Positions 1 to 9,437 of a DNA stretch of 40,075 nucleotides are shown one piece after another; position 1 is the stretch's first letter; each line of letters opens with the position of its first letter. The translations under genes and the position numbers were made by a program. This DNA is from Fimenecus sp045594645 (lineage in GTDB: Bacteria > Bacillota > Clostridia > Oscillospirales > Acutalibacteraceae), in contig JAZNYY010000050.1 of assembly GCA_045594645.1 (NCBI GenBank), forward strand, positions 1-40,075, given 5' to 3'. The notes beneath the pieces were generated by a model. It worked only from the letters and a program-made list of their open reading frames with translations, made no database searches and was not told the DNA's origin.

Positions 1-3000
1 GAATTACAACCTTAGTAATTGTGTTATCACCGATAAACCACTGCTTTGATGTTTCGCTGTCATCAAATGCCAACTCTTCTTCAGTCTTCATAATATACTC
101 AAAGTTTGAGAAAGAGAATGAGCCGATTTCGGTAAGTGAAAGGTCTTCGGGAATATCAACCAAGCCACCATTACCATAGTAATGAGTAAGACTTGCACCA
201 GTTGTTACATATGGGTCCTTAACCTCAACAGAAACAGTTTCTGAATAGTAAGTGCTTTGTCCGTCAAGAAGTACCTTGATTGTAACTGACGCAAAGCCTT
301 CTGCAACACCTGTTACGTTACCGTATGCATCAATTTTAACAATGTTTTCATTACTACTTTCAAATTCAATTGTTGTATCTTTTGGGAAATATGAATCTAA
401 AGAATAGTTAAGTAATACAGTTTCAGATGGATAAAGCTCTAATTTGAAATTGTTTTCAAAGAAGTTAACACTACCTGTATCACCAATGTCTTTATCTTCA
501 TTTTCAAGGATATAATAAGCCTTTAATGTTTCAAATCCGTCAAGAGTGAAAACATCTGCAACGGGTTTATCATATCTTCTATAACCATCGTCCTCTTTAT
601 CAAGAACTGTTACATTAAATGTAACACTTTCGTTTGTTGTGGGGTCCTGTGCCTTAATAATGGCATTACCACTGTGAACAGCAACAAGCTTATTGTTAAC
701 TACACGAACTACACTGGGCTTTGATGATGAATAATCAAGTAATTCTGCCCATTCTGTGTCGGGAGTTACAACGGGTTCAAGTGTATAAACTTCATTAGGA
801 CTTAGTGTGAGTCCATTTTCAAGTCCTTCAAAATAGAAGCTCTTGAAATCGTCGGGAAGTTCAATTTCATATGTTGCATAGTTGAGAGCGTAGTCGTAAA
901 CATTTAAAACATATGTGTTCTTAGTCGTTGCAAAGTTTTTGATGTCATAAATATAATCAGTAAGCTCATATGTAACCTTTGTTGTGCTGTTCTTCTCTGA
1001 ATAAACAGGAGTCATAAACTGCTCAAAGGCCTTCATTTCAGGTGTTTCGTTACCGTTTTCATCTTCACCTGTCGTTACATAACCGATTTGTGAAGACATT
1101 GCATAATGGTTATCATAGATATAAACATCAGCATAAAGACGATTCTTATCGAGTGTCTTATCGTATTCAGAACGGTACTGAACATCTGTTACCGTTGGAG
1201 CTTCAAAGTCTGCAACCAACGGGAATTCAAATACATTGTTTTTGTTAGTTTTAAGACCGCCATCCTCACCATAGTCAAGATAACCAACAAGCTTAACTGT
1301 ATATTCACTGTTGTTTTCTAAATTGTATTCTGTTGTATCAAATTCAATTTCTACATTGGCAGGGTAAATTGAAGCACCGCCGTCACTATATGATTTGCGC
1401 ACATCAGTTTCGGTATGCTCAAACACTACCTCCCCTGTTATATCGTCTGTAATTGTAATATCAATCTTCGCAGCGTTACGGAGCATACCTGCCCATACGA
1501 AACGCAGTGAATGAATTGTTCCAACCTGATTTGATAATGCTACATAATTTTCATTTGCAGAGATTACCATATCATCGGGGTCCTGAAGGAAATAGTAAGA
1601 ACCGAGATAGCTTACATAATCCTCACTTACGCCACCAACGGGACGAGTTGCATAAGCATCAGCCTTAACCTTATCCTCTTCGTCAATACCATCATCAAGC
1701 TCGTCAGCATTGGTATCATAATATGTAAGGTCAAACAACGGAGCTACTGTCCAGTCACCATAGAATGCAAGGTAAGGAACATTAAGGTCAACCTTTGTGC
1801 CTGACTTTGCTTCAAGCGTGATGAAACCTTCAACATACATACCGTTTTCAAATGAATCATTAAGGTATTTTTTGTCTGCATCGCTCAATGTAACCTTTAC
1901 TGTTACAGTTGCTGATTCACCTTTCTTAACCTTAACTTTATTGTCACCGCTAAGCTTACCGTTTTCAACAGAAACTACTTCAATTGTAGCGCCATCTAAA
2001 ATATAAGCTTCTTCAGTAACGGTTGTTTCACCGGCATTTGTTTTTGTTTCGCTGACACCCTCGGTCATAACATAGGCGCCGATTTCATAAGAAACCTTTC
2101 TCTTGCCTACATTATTGATTATGAAGCTCATTTCATAAACGCCTGTTTTTGAGGGGTCATCGCCAAGCTCAAGTTTTGCTTTATCCATTACATTACCTTC
2201 AGCATCAGTTGTGGTAATGTATGCGGGAGTTTCTATTGAGCTTTCAAGATTAGCAAGACCTGCACCCTGCTTTCTTACAGAGTAAGGTAATCCGTTTTTA
2301 CCAAGAGCAATATCTGCAGTTGACATCAACAAGCAATTAACCATTGTGTTAACCTTCTGATTATCGTCTGCAATTTCAGGGAAGTTTTCAACAACATACT
2401 GTCTTAAAAGGACAACAACACCTGCAAGGTTGGGGCAAGCCATTGATGTACCTGACAAGCGGTCATAGCTACCACCGGTAACTGATGAAAGAATGCTTCC
2501 GCCGTGTGCAGTGATTTCAGGCTTAATGCGAAGGTCGGGAGTGGGACCCCATGATGAGAAGTCTGAAATGAAAGGACCAGAAGTCTGCTTACGGTTAATT
2601 TTAAGTGTACCCTTACCCTCAGCCGCTAACATTTCACCGTCATCCTGTGAAATCGAACAAGCAGCCAATGTTGCATCGCCGACATTCATCTTGATGTCAC
2701 CAGAAACATTGTTATAGATAATAATACCTACTGCTCCTTGTTCCTGTGCAATGATTGCTTTTTCTTCAAATGTGTTCTGACCGCGGCGAACAAGGGCAAT
2801 TTTACCCTCAACGTCTATACCTGTGTAGTCAGCTGAACGACCAACACCGGGAATGAGAACATATTCAATCTTCATTGATTTTTCTTCACCGAGAAGGTCA
2901 TCATAGAAACTGTTTTCTTCAGCCGCACCGTCAGTTGTTTCTGTAAAGTAAATTATTTTATCATCGTATTCAATATAAGGAGTTTCTACACCAGCAATAG

Positions 3001-4264
3001 AAGCAACAGACATAACGCCTTCATAAGTTGAAGGTGAACCTACTGTACCTGTATCAGGGTTTGATGTAAGACCAAGGTTACCGTTTGCCTCTGAGCCATA
3101 AGCAGAGCTATAGCTGTTTGAAGCAGCAACAACCATACAGATGCCTGCTTCACGAATTCTGTCATAAATGCCGTCAACCTTTTCTTCGTCTGACTCGCGG
3201 CTAAAACCACAAGCAGTACCGATTGACATATTGATAACATCAACGCCGAGCACTACACAATCCTCAAGAGCAGCTAAAATCCATGCAGTTCTTGAAGTAT
3301 CCATAACATCGGAGAAGATTTTCATTGAAACAAGCTGTGCATTGGGAGCTACACCGCGAATTGTATCATCGTTACCAACGATAACACCTGAAACGTGAGT
3401 ACCGTGGTTATTATGAGTTGAATAAACGTCAGAATCGTTATCGGCATAGTCAAAACCGAAAGGAACTTTATCGTTGATATAAACATCATCAACTGTGAGA
3501 CCGTCAATAAGCTCACTTGCTGCTGTATCATCAATAACTTTAGCAACATCATCATATGTAAGACCTAATTTTTCTGATGTAAAGTTGTTTGGTGAAAATG
3601 CGGTGTGGTTTCAGTCAAGACCTGTGTCAAGAACAGCAACGACCATACCTGAGCCGTCATAGCCTGATTCAGAGCTGTTGAAAATACCTGTATCAAAAAC
3701 ATTAACTTCATTTTCTACAAGCTCTGTTTCACAGGTTTCATAAACTTCACCGATAATTACATCCATACCATCACCAAGTGACTGACAGGTTGCTTCAAAG
3801 TCACCTGCTTTGATTACGATTTCAAAACCGCTCAAAACTGTTGAATATTCCTCACCTGTTTTGTATGAAACTGCCTTTTCGTCAAGAGCTTTTAAAAGTT
3901 GAGCTTTCTGACGAGCGATTTCATTCTTTAACTGTGTAGCATTGTCACTTGAAGTTGCATACTCTGCAAAGCTCATTGTCTTATTGGTCTCTTCATAAGC
4001 ATCCATAAGACTAACTTCGTCAAGTGTTACGATGACAGAAATTTCTTCGTCGTCGCCAACACCTTCGGGCAATTCAAACATTACTGAATCGTCAAGGTAT
4101 TCCGAATAGTTAGACGCAAAGTCATCTGTTTTGTGAATAATTGAAGCATCATTGTCAATATTTAATGCCATTCCGGGCACGGCAATTGTTCCCATTAAAA
4201 TTGCCGCAGTCAAAAGAACAGCCAATGTGCTTCTTAAATTTTTTACAAGCCTTGTTTTACTCAT
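1..4264 (-). pseudogene. Secreted subtilisin-like (S8) peptidase, interrupted by in-frame TGA; 3' end beyond window
   Basis: This is a large cell-envelope S8 serine protease of the lactocepin/C5a-peptidase type. The start at 4264 has AGGAGG 11 nt upstream and a signal peptide (about residues 1-33). An I9-like propeptide follows (about 60-170), then the catalytic Asp in VLDTG (213), His in NNHGTHVSG (about 286), oxyanion Asn (about 380), a PA insert (about 470-520) and Ser in GTSMACPN (about 606). After the protease domain come an Fn3-like domain, two Big_2-like Ig repeats, and near the left edge what looks like the start of a BspA-type leucine-rich repeat. The codon at 3611-3613 is TGA, inside VLDTGLD-*-NHTAF; relatives usually have Trp there, so TGG to TGA is the simplest explanation. 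No other stop or frameshift is seen from 3610 to 1. As read, only 217 residues are made, without His or Ser. It could be a recent nonsense mutation, readthrough, or a sequencing error. Confidence 0.8.
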
Positions 4265-4322
4265 TGGTTGTAAATCCTCCTAATTGGTATACGAATGCAC
4301 TATAAACATACATATTCAATTT

Positions 4323-4351
4323 ATAATACCTCATTTTGACAAAAAAAGCAA
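4323..4351 (-). promoter_or_regulatory. Promoter of the subtilase gene
   Basis: On the minus strand, TTGCTT (4346-4351) and TATTAT (4323-4328) are separated by 17 nt, about 60 nt upstream of the start codon. This is a fair housekeeping-sigma match by eye. It is divergent from the promoter at 4402-4430. Confidence 0.5.
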
Positions 4352-4401
4352 GTTTTTTAACGCATTAAATTGAAAAATTTAACATTAAATAAACATTTTA
4401 A

Positions 4402-4430
4402 TTTACAATCTTTTAATCGCGTGATATACT
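4402..4430 (+). promoter_or_regulatory. Promoter of the CxxC/polyferredoxin operon
   Basis: TTTACA (4402-4407) and TATACT (4425-4430) are spaced 17 nt apart, 35 nt upstream of the ATG at 4466. The ribosome site GGAGG lies at 4453-4457. Confidence 0.65.
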
Positions 4431-4465
4431 ATATTTATATAAAAACTTCCACGGAGGCTTATTTT

Positions 4466-5230
4466 ATGACAATAGATAACAATACATATATACGCCGAGC
4501 GTTTAGTATTTTGCACAGTGTTTCTATTATTATCGCAGGCATATGTCTTATGTCCGGGTGCTTATCAATCTATTCATTTGGTGATGGTGCTTATTCGAGA
4601 CAGATTGTAATTGAAACCTTCTCAAAGATTTCAATTCCTGTTATTTTATGTGTTGTGCTAACAATAATTAGTTTTGTATGGGATTTTGTTGCACCCGTAT
4701 ATGAAAACGGAACAGAATTCAAACCCTATGATTTTATTCTTAAAAGAATTACTGCAAAACGAGATTTAAGTATTTGTGATGAGCAAATGTTAAAATCTAT
4801 TTACAAAGAAAGAAAATCAAGAAAAATACACACTATAATTCGCACTGTTTTAATATGTATATCGGGTGCAATTTTCCTTGGTTATGCACTAAACAGTAAA
4901 AATTATGAAACAGATATCAATTCTTCAGTGATAAAGGCAATGTGGGTGCTTATTCCCTGCTTAATTATTCCCTTTGCATATTCAGTTTTTACTGCATATC
5001 ACAACGAAAAAAGTCTTAAGAAAGAAATTGAGCTTATAAAAAAAGCCCCATCAAAACCGAAATCGGAGAAAAAAGAAGTAACCAGAGATAATAAAATGGT
5101 TATCATTGTCCGTTTTGCGTTGCTATTCATCGGTGTGGGAATTCTGCTTTATGGCTACTTTACCGGCGGAACTGCTGATGTACTGACAAAAGCAGTTAAT
5201 ATTTGTACCGAATGCATCGGTTTGGGTTAA
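4466..5230 (+). CDS. Multi-pass membrane protein with C-terminal CD1871A-like CxxC tail
   Basis: This 254-residue membrane protein has about five hydrophobic segments (near residues 11-35, 44-70, 128-148, 160-180 and 210-232). The last 45 residues, one transmembrane helix followed by NICTECIGLG, resemble the small 'CD1871A family CXXC motif-containing' proteins, which in Clostridia sit next to a 4Fe-4S membrane protein and a TlpA thioredoxin, as here. The larger N-terminal part is not recognised, so the gene looks like a fusion of that small protein to extra membrane helices. The ATG at 4466 is chosen because GGAGG lies 8 nt upstream; an in-frame ATG at 4370 lies before the promoter. The next gene starts 12 nt downstream. 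A role in passing electrons or thiols across the membrane is inferred from context only. Confidence 0.85.
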   Translation: MTIDNNTYIRRAFSILHSVSIIIAGICLMSGCLSIYSFGDGAYSRQIVIETFSKISIPVILCVVLTIISFVWDFVAPVYENGTEFKPYDFILKRITAKRDLSICDEQMLKSIYKERKSRKIHTIIRTVLICISGAIFLGYALNSKNYETDINSSVIKAMWVLIPCLIIPFAYSVFTAYHNEKSLKKEIELIKKAPSKPKSEKKEVTRDNKMVIIVRFALLFIGVGILLYGYFTGGTADVLTKAVNICTECIGLG

Positions 5231-5242
5231 TGAGGTGATGAT

Positions 5243-6700
5243 ATGAAAAGATTTAGTGAAAAATTAAAAAGACTTATCCCCTCAAAGCGCAAAATAATTC
5301 AGCTTTATGCGGCGGTGCTTTTCAATGCTAATTTAAAAGGTTTTTACACAGGTAACATTTTCAAAGGAAATACCAAGAAATTCTGCGTTCCCGGTCTTAA
5401 CTGTTACTCTTGCCCCGGTGCAATTGGTGCTTGTCCTCTAGGCTCGCTTCAGGGCTCATTCAGTGCAGACAAGAGCACATTATTCTATGTATGCGGAATT
5501 TTATTGCTTTACGCTCTTATGTTTGGCCGTTTTATCTGCGGATGGCTTTGTCCTTTCGGGCTTATTCAGGAGTTACTTTATAAAATCAAAACTCCCAAGC
5601 TAAAAAAGAACAAGGTCACAAGAATACTATCATATTTTAAATATGTGATTTTAGTATTCTTTGTGTTTATTGTGCCGATTGCTTATGCTTTCCGCGATAC
5701 TCCGCTCCCCTCTTTCTGCAAATACATATGCCCTGCAGGTACACTTGAGGGCGGAATCGGACTTCTTGCAAACAAGGTAAATGAAAGCTATTTCTCAATG
5801 CTTGGTCCTCTTTTTACTTGGAAGTTTTTACTAATGGTAAGCATTCTTGTTGCTTGCGTATTTATTTTCAGAATGTTCTGCCGTTTTATTTGCCCACTCG
5901 GTGCTTTATACGGTTTATTTAATAAGATTTCATTCTTCGGCGTTAAGGTTGATGTTCCTAAATGCACCAACTGCAATCTTTGCGTAAATCATTGTAAAAT
6001 GGATATTAAAACTGTTGGTGATGCTGAATGCATAAGTTGTGGCGAATGTATTGATGTTTGTCCAACAAATGCAATTATGTGGAAAGGATTAAAGCTTAAA
6101 AAGAAGGATGAAACACTTAACGAAACAGTGAAAGACCATAAAAAAGCAAGACTTGTTACAAGAGCAATTTCTTGTGTGCTTCTTGTTGCAATGCTCATCA
6201 CTTCAATTGCTTTTTATTGGAATGATGAGAGTAATAACATTCCTACACAAACAGGCACAGAGGTTGGTAATTTATGTTACGGTGCTGATTTGACGATTGT
6301 TGACGGAAGCGGAATTACAAATAGCACCATAAATCCTGTGAAAACGGGCAAAATTACAATTATTAATTTCTGGGGTACTTGGTGCACACCTTGTGTAAAT
6401 GAACTCCCCTATTTTGACCAGATTGCTACAAATTATGCGGATACAGTTTCGGTTGTCGCAATTCATTCAAATATGGGCGGTGAGTTCACAACTGCACCTG
6501 ATTATATAAAAGAACATTATCCACAAAGCAATTTGGTTTTTGCGATTGATTTGGATGAAGCGGGCTATTATACGATGCTTGGTGGCCGCGGAACTTACCC
6601 CTATACTGTTGTACTTGATGAAAATGGTGTAATAATAAAAATCTTCTTTGAAGCCTTAAAATATGAGGATTTACAAGAGGTTGTTGAAAGTCAGTTATAA
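5243..6700 (+). CDS. NapH-like 4Fe-4S membrane protein fused to TlpA/thioredoxin domain
   Basis: The 485-residue protein has two parts. Residues 1 to about 300 are a polyferredoxin membrane protein of the NapH/MauN/CcoG type: several helices, Cys-rich loops (CPGAIGACPLG, CGWLCPFGL, CKYICPAG, CRFICPLGALYG) and two ferredoxin motifs (CTNCNLCVNHC and CISCGECIDVC, about 239-280). After a helix at about 302-326 comes a TlpA/thioredoxin domain (about 340-485) with WCTPC near 381 and a cis-Pro-type TYPYTVV segment. By topology the thioredoxin should lie outside the membrane, so the protein could carry electrons from cytoplasmic iron-sulfur clusters to an extracytoplasmic dithiol, a job often done by CcdA or DsbD. 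The fusion is clear in one uninterrupted frame; the function is inferred. The ribosome site is GAGGTGAT before ATG, and a terminator follows at 6710. Confidence 0.92.
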   Translation: MKRFSEKLKRLIPSKRKIIQLYAAVLFNANLKGFYTGNIFKGNTKKFCVPGLNCYSCPGAIGACPLGSLQGSFSADKSTLFYVCGILLLYALMFGRFICGWLCPFGLIQELLYKIKTPKLKKNKVTRILSYFKYVILVFFVFIVPIAYAFRDTPLPSFCKYICPAGTLEGGIGLLANKVNESYFSMLGPLFTWKFLLMVSILVACVFIFRMFCRFICPLGALYGLFNKISFFGVKVDVPKCTNCNLCVNHCKMDIKTVGDAECISCGECIDVCPTNAIMWKGLKLKKKDETLNETVKDHKKARLVTRAISCVLLVAMLITSIAFYWNDESNNIPTQTGTEVGNLCYGADLTIVDGSGITNSTINPVKTGKITIINFWGTWCTPCVNELPYFDQIATNYADTVSVVAIHSNMGGEFTTAPDYIKEHYPQSNLVFAIDLDEAGYYTMLGGRGTYPYTVVLDENGVIIKIFFEALKYEDLQEVVESQL

Positions 6701-6709
6701 TATTTATAC

Positions 6710-6747
6710 AAATACCCCTTGAAAAAGCATTCCGAGGGGTATTTTAT
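6710..6747 (+). terminator. Intrinsic terminator after the polyferredoxin-TlpA gene
   Basis: AAATACCCCT (6710-6719) pairs perfectly with AGGGGTATTT (6735-6744) around a 15-nt loop, followed by T-rich sequence. Confidence 0.85.
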
Positions 6748-6800
6748 TATGCTAATAATAAAATCACAAACTGACAAGTCATTGTACCGCTTCATTTTCC

Positions 6801-6967
6801 GTTTTGACAAATTGGGGTTTGTCGAACTCATTTCGTAGGGGTCGGCGTCCTCGACGACCCATTGTTAATTTACCAGTATATTTGGTTCGGGCTGTCGAGG
6901 ACGCCAGCTCCTACAAAATTACATAACCATATCAATGAGTCAGACGAATTCAAATTTGTTATGACAA
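6801..6967. repeat. Nested inverted repeat (dispersed palindrome or small MITE-like)
   Basis: The inner arms, 6831-6860 and 6889-6918, match at 24 of 30 positions when one is reversed, with a shared core GGCGTCCTCGAC. Weaker outer arms (6801-6832 and 6934-6967) share ACAAATT and CTCATT blocks. The core is GC-rich compared with its surroundings. The 6748-7067 gap holds this repeat and otherwise no gene that I can see. It resembles, from memory, the palindromic GTAGGGG repeats scattered between genes in gut Firmicutes. Confidence 0.65.
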
Positions 6968-7067
6968 TATACTGCTTGTTATTTAATGAGATTGTACGCT
7001 TAGTTTAGAATAACATAGTAAGACCACATTGGATTAAAATCATCATTCACAACACAAACTAACACAC

Positions 7068-7101
7068 AAAAAAGAGGATAACCCTTGCGGATTACCCTCT
7101 T
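7068..7101 (-). terminator. Terminator of the LPxTG-like surface protein gene
   Basis: Read on the minus strand, AAGAGGGTAA (7101-7092) pairs with TTATCCTCTT (7081-7072) with one G-T pair, followed by a run of T (7073-7068). It lies just after the stop codon at 7120. Confidence 0.8.
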
Positions 7102-7119
7102 AATTTATTTGAGATTTAA

Positions 7120-9285
7120 TTATTTAACTCTCTTTGACTTTTTTGTTGTTACAACAGTAGCGCCAAGAGCAGCTGCTGTGGCCATCATAGCAAATGCAAC
7201 GCCAAATGCTTCTGCACCGGTGTTGGGAATTTCAGGATCAGCAACATTATCTGAACCAGTGTTGTCACCTGCATTATCGCCAGTGTTGTCACCTGTGTTA
7301 TCACCAGTGTTGTCGCCTGTATTATCATTGCCGCCGTCATCAGCTGCGGGAACATAGCAGCATGCGAACATCCAAGCATCATCTGTGTCAAGACCTAACC
7401 AGCCTTCTTCACCGTACCAGCCCATATATGAACCGCAAGCAATATAGAAAACAATAAGGTCATCTGTCAAAGGATAAAGCATTAATGTGCCATCTTCTGT
7501 TTCAACATAATCTGCACAAGCGATGTATTCCATAATTGCATTTGTGCAATCAACAAGCTCTGTGCACTCTTCGTTGTTAGCACCTACCAATTTGCCGTGG
7601 CCAACAACCTGTACCATTGACATCATTGATTCATCAAGGTTAACATAGATAATAGGACCATCTTCTGAACCATAATGATAATAACCATCTTCATCGTTAT
7701 AATAAACATCCATGCTGTCGTCTACATCATCTTCAACATCAACATAAACGAGCTCGTCTGCATTTTCTTCAAATGTAAACTCTTCAGGAGTTGTCATATT
7801 TTCATACTCAAACCAAACGATATCATCACTTGTATCAAGCTCATCTCTTGTGATTGTGATGTTAGCAATATTTGTGTCTGCCTTAACAGCAACCCAAATT
7901 GACTGACCAACGCCTGTGCATTCCCATGAGAATTCGTTTGCATTAACTGTGTCTGCACTTGGTTCAACTGTAACCCACATACCGTTGTAGCTTACAATAC
8001 CCATTACAGAATCACTAGATGTGAATGTGTAGTTGCCTTCTTCTGTGGGCTCAAATGTGTAGATTGTGTATTCATATCCAGCGTCTACAACACACATATT
8101 GTCGCCGACCTGAAGATATTCACCATTGTTTACATAGTTAACATCTTCGCCGCCTTCATCACCGCCGCCGATGTCACCGCCACCGATGTCATCGCCACCT
8201 TCGTCACCAGTTAAATCTGTTGTAAATTCTAATGTCCAATCAACTGAACCTGCAGGTGAATAATAACCTGTAGCATCATAAGTTGAAACCATAATGCTTA
8301 CAATGTCGCCGGCAGCTACAACAATTGATTCTGAAGGAACAGATGGGTCATCATCATACCAATGGATATCACTTGTATAATAATCTGCCCATTCACCGCT
8401 GATAGGCTCAACACTAACCTGATACATCCAACCACTTTCAGCATCCATTGAAACAGTTACTTTACCATCCTCAGTAGCTGTCCATGTGTAATGATATGAA
8501 CCATTATCAGAAACAGTTGCTGTCTGTGAGCCAATAACCGCTGTATCGGGATTTGAAGAAGCACCGAGTGGCATATTATCAAGTGCAAGAGTATATGTCT
8601 GTTCAACTTCTGTATTATTAACGATGCAGATGCTAGCAGGTCCATAATACGCACTAGTAGTTGTTACAATTTCACCATCTGTATCCCATGTTGGCATCCA
8701 ACCCTCAGAAACTCCAAAACCTGTGTTACCTGTAATTGTAAGCTGATACTCTGTCATTGGTTCTGGAAGAGTAGCACCTACATAATACTCTGTGTAAGCA
8801 GGAATTGTAACTGTAGCAGTACCACCAACTGCAAGAGTAATTGGGTAGGGATTTGACTGTGAACCCTGAGGGAACGCAATTGTACATGTGTAATCAACTG
8901 CTTCAGCAGAATTGTTTGTGATTGCAAATGCACAGTAATAATATGTGCTTTCAAAACCTGTGATTGTTGTTTCAACCATACCGTCAATTGCAGAAACGGG
9001 AGTGCCATCTAAGTAAGCACCTGCACCATCTTCAGTACATACAGTAACATCAAAATCACCAGTACCCTCAACTAAAAAGCCAAGTGTATCCGTGCTACCC
9101 TCTGTAGCAATTTCAAAATAAATTGTTTCACCAGCACCAACTGTTACTGTACTGCCTGAATAAATGCAATACTCCCAAGAGGGAACGGGAACAGGGTCGC
9201 CGGCTGCAGCGAATACTGACATTGGTACGAGAATCATAGCCAAAGCAATAATTACGCTTAAAGTTTTCTTCATCATGGATTTCAT
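7120..9285 (-). CDS. Sortase-anchored cell-surface protein with beta-sandwich domains and shared C-terminal module
   Basis: The 721-residue exported protein has a signal peptide (1-27, ending SVFA). Three or four PPC/Ig-like beta domains follow, two of which begin with a G-S/A-x-S-NP motif. An acidic Gly-rich linker (about 375-390) precedes another beta domain with FEPTEEGNYTF. A Cys-rich module (about 520-650) starts YNDEDGYYH...DGP and ends W...ACCY. Then comes a GDNTG repeat linker and a sorting signal: IPNTG (about 685-689), hydrophobic stretch, KKSKRVK tail. IPNTG is a variant of LPxTG, so covalent wall attachment by a sortase is likely; no sortase gene is in the window. The ribosome site AGGAGG (9293-9298) is 7 nt from ATG. 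No family name is recognised. The C-terminal module recurs in the genes at 11750 and 13020. Confidence 0.9.
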   Translation of the reverse strand: MKSMMKKTLSVIIALAMILVPMSVFAAAGDPVPVPSWEYCIYSGSTVTVGAGETIYFEIATEGSTDTLGFLVEGTGDFDVTVCTEDGAGAYLDGTPVSAIDGMVETTITGFESTYYYCAFAITNNSAEAVDYTCTIAFPQGSQSNPYPITLAVGGTATVTIPAYTEYYVGATLPEPMTEYQLTITGNTGFGVSEGWMPTWDTDGEIVTTTSAYYGPASICIVNNTEVEQTYTLALDNMPLGASSNPDTAVIGSQTATVSDNGSYHYTWTATEDGKVTVSMDAESGWMYQVSVEPISGEWADYYTSDIHWYDDDPSVPSESIVVAAGDIVSIMVSTYDATGYYSPAGSVDWTLEFTTDLTGDEGGDDIGGGDIGGGDEGGEDVNYVNNGEYLQVGDNMCVVDAGYEYTIYTFEPTEEGNYTFTSSDSVMGIVSYNGMWVTVEPSADTVNANEFSWECTGVGQSIWVAVKADTNIANITITRDELDTSDDIVWFEYENMTTPEEFTFEENADELVYVDVEDDVDDSMDVYYNDEDGYYHYGSEDGPIIYVNLDESMMSMVQVVGHGKLVGANNEECTELVDCTNAIMEYIACADYVETEDGTLMLYPLTDDLIVFYIACGSYMGWYGEEGWLGLDTDDAWMFACCYVPAADDGGNDNTGDNTGDNTGDNTGDNAGDNTGSDNVADPEIPNTGAEAFGVAFAMMATAAALGATVVTTKKSKRVK
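7256..7327 (-). repeat. GDNTG-coding tandem repeat
   Basis: A 15-nt unit coding for G-D-N-T/A-G is repeated about five times with small changes between the Cys-rich module and the sorting signal of the surface protein. Such Gly/Asp/Asn/Thr linkers usually span the cell wall. Copy number may vary between strains. Confidence 0.8.
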
Positions 9286-9390
9286 GATTTTTCCTCCTTT
9301 AATTTTGTGTAGTTGTCAAAAAGGACTGACAATTACATAAATAATCGAAATAATTTTATCACTAAATTATTCATAATGCAATACAAAAAA

Positions 9391-9427
9391 TCCACTTTTT
9401 TCATTTTTTTAGAAAAAAGTGGATATT
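9391..9427 (-). terminator. Terminator at the end of the five-gene surface operon
   Basis: TCCACTTTTTTC (9391-9402) and GAAAAAAGTGGA (9412-9423) pair perfectly. On the minus strand the stem is followed by TTTTTTG, just past the stop codon at 9438. It separates the operon from the surface-protein gene at 9285, which probably has its own promoter in 9299-9390; I could not place that one with confidence. Confidence 0.8.
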
Positions 9428-9437
9428 TTTTGTTTGT

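Noticed and set aside
3611..3613. Genome-wide TGA-as-Trp code, or selenocysteine, to explain the subtilase stop
   Set aside because: pfkA, folB, the transglutaminase-like gene and the EamA gene end naturally in TGA at family-typical lengths, and TGG is used for Trp in the same gene. Relatives have Trp rather than Cys here, so selenocysteine is not expected.
6968..7067. Small gene or RNA between the inverted repeat and the surface-protein terminator
   Set aside because: No open frame with a ribosome site and no strong fold was seen.
7085..7357. Plus-strand open frame coding for a repetitive Leu/Ser/Pro protein
   Set aside because: It is the mirror of the GDNTG repeat and sorting signal of the real minus-strand surface protein; it has no ribosome site and the repeat explains its pattern.
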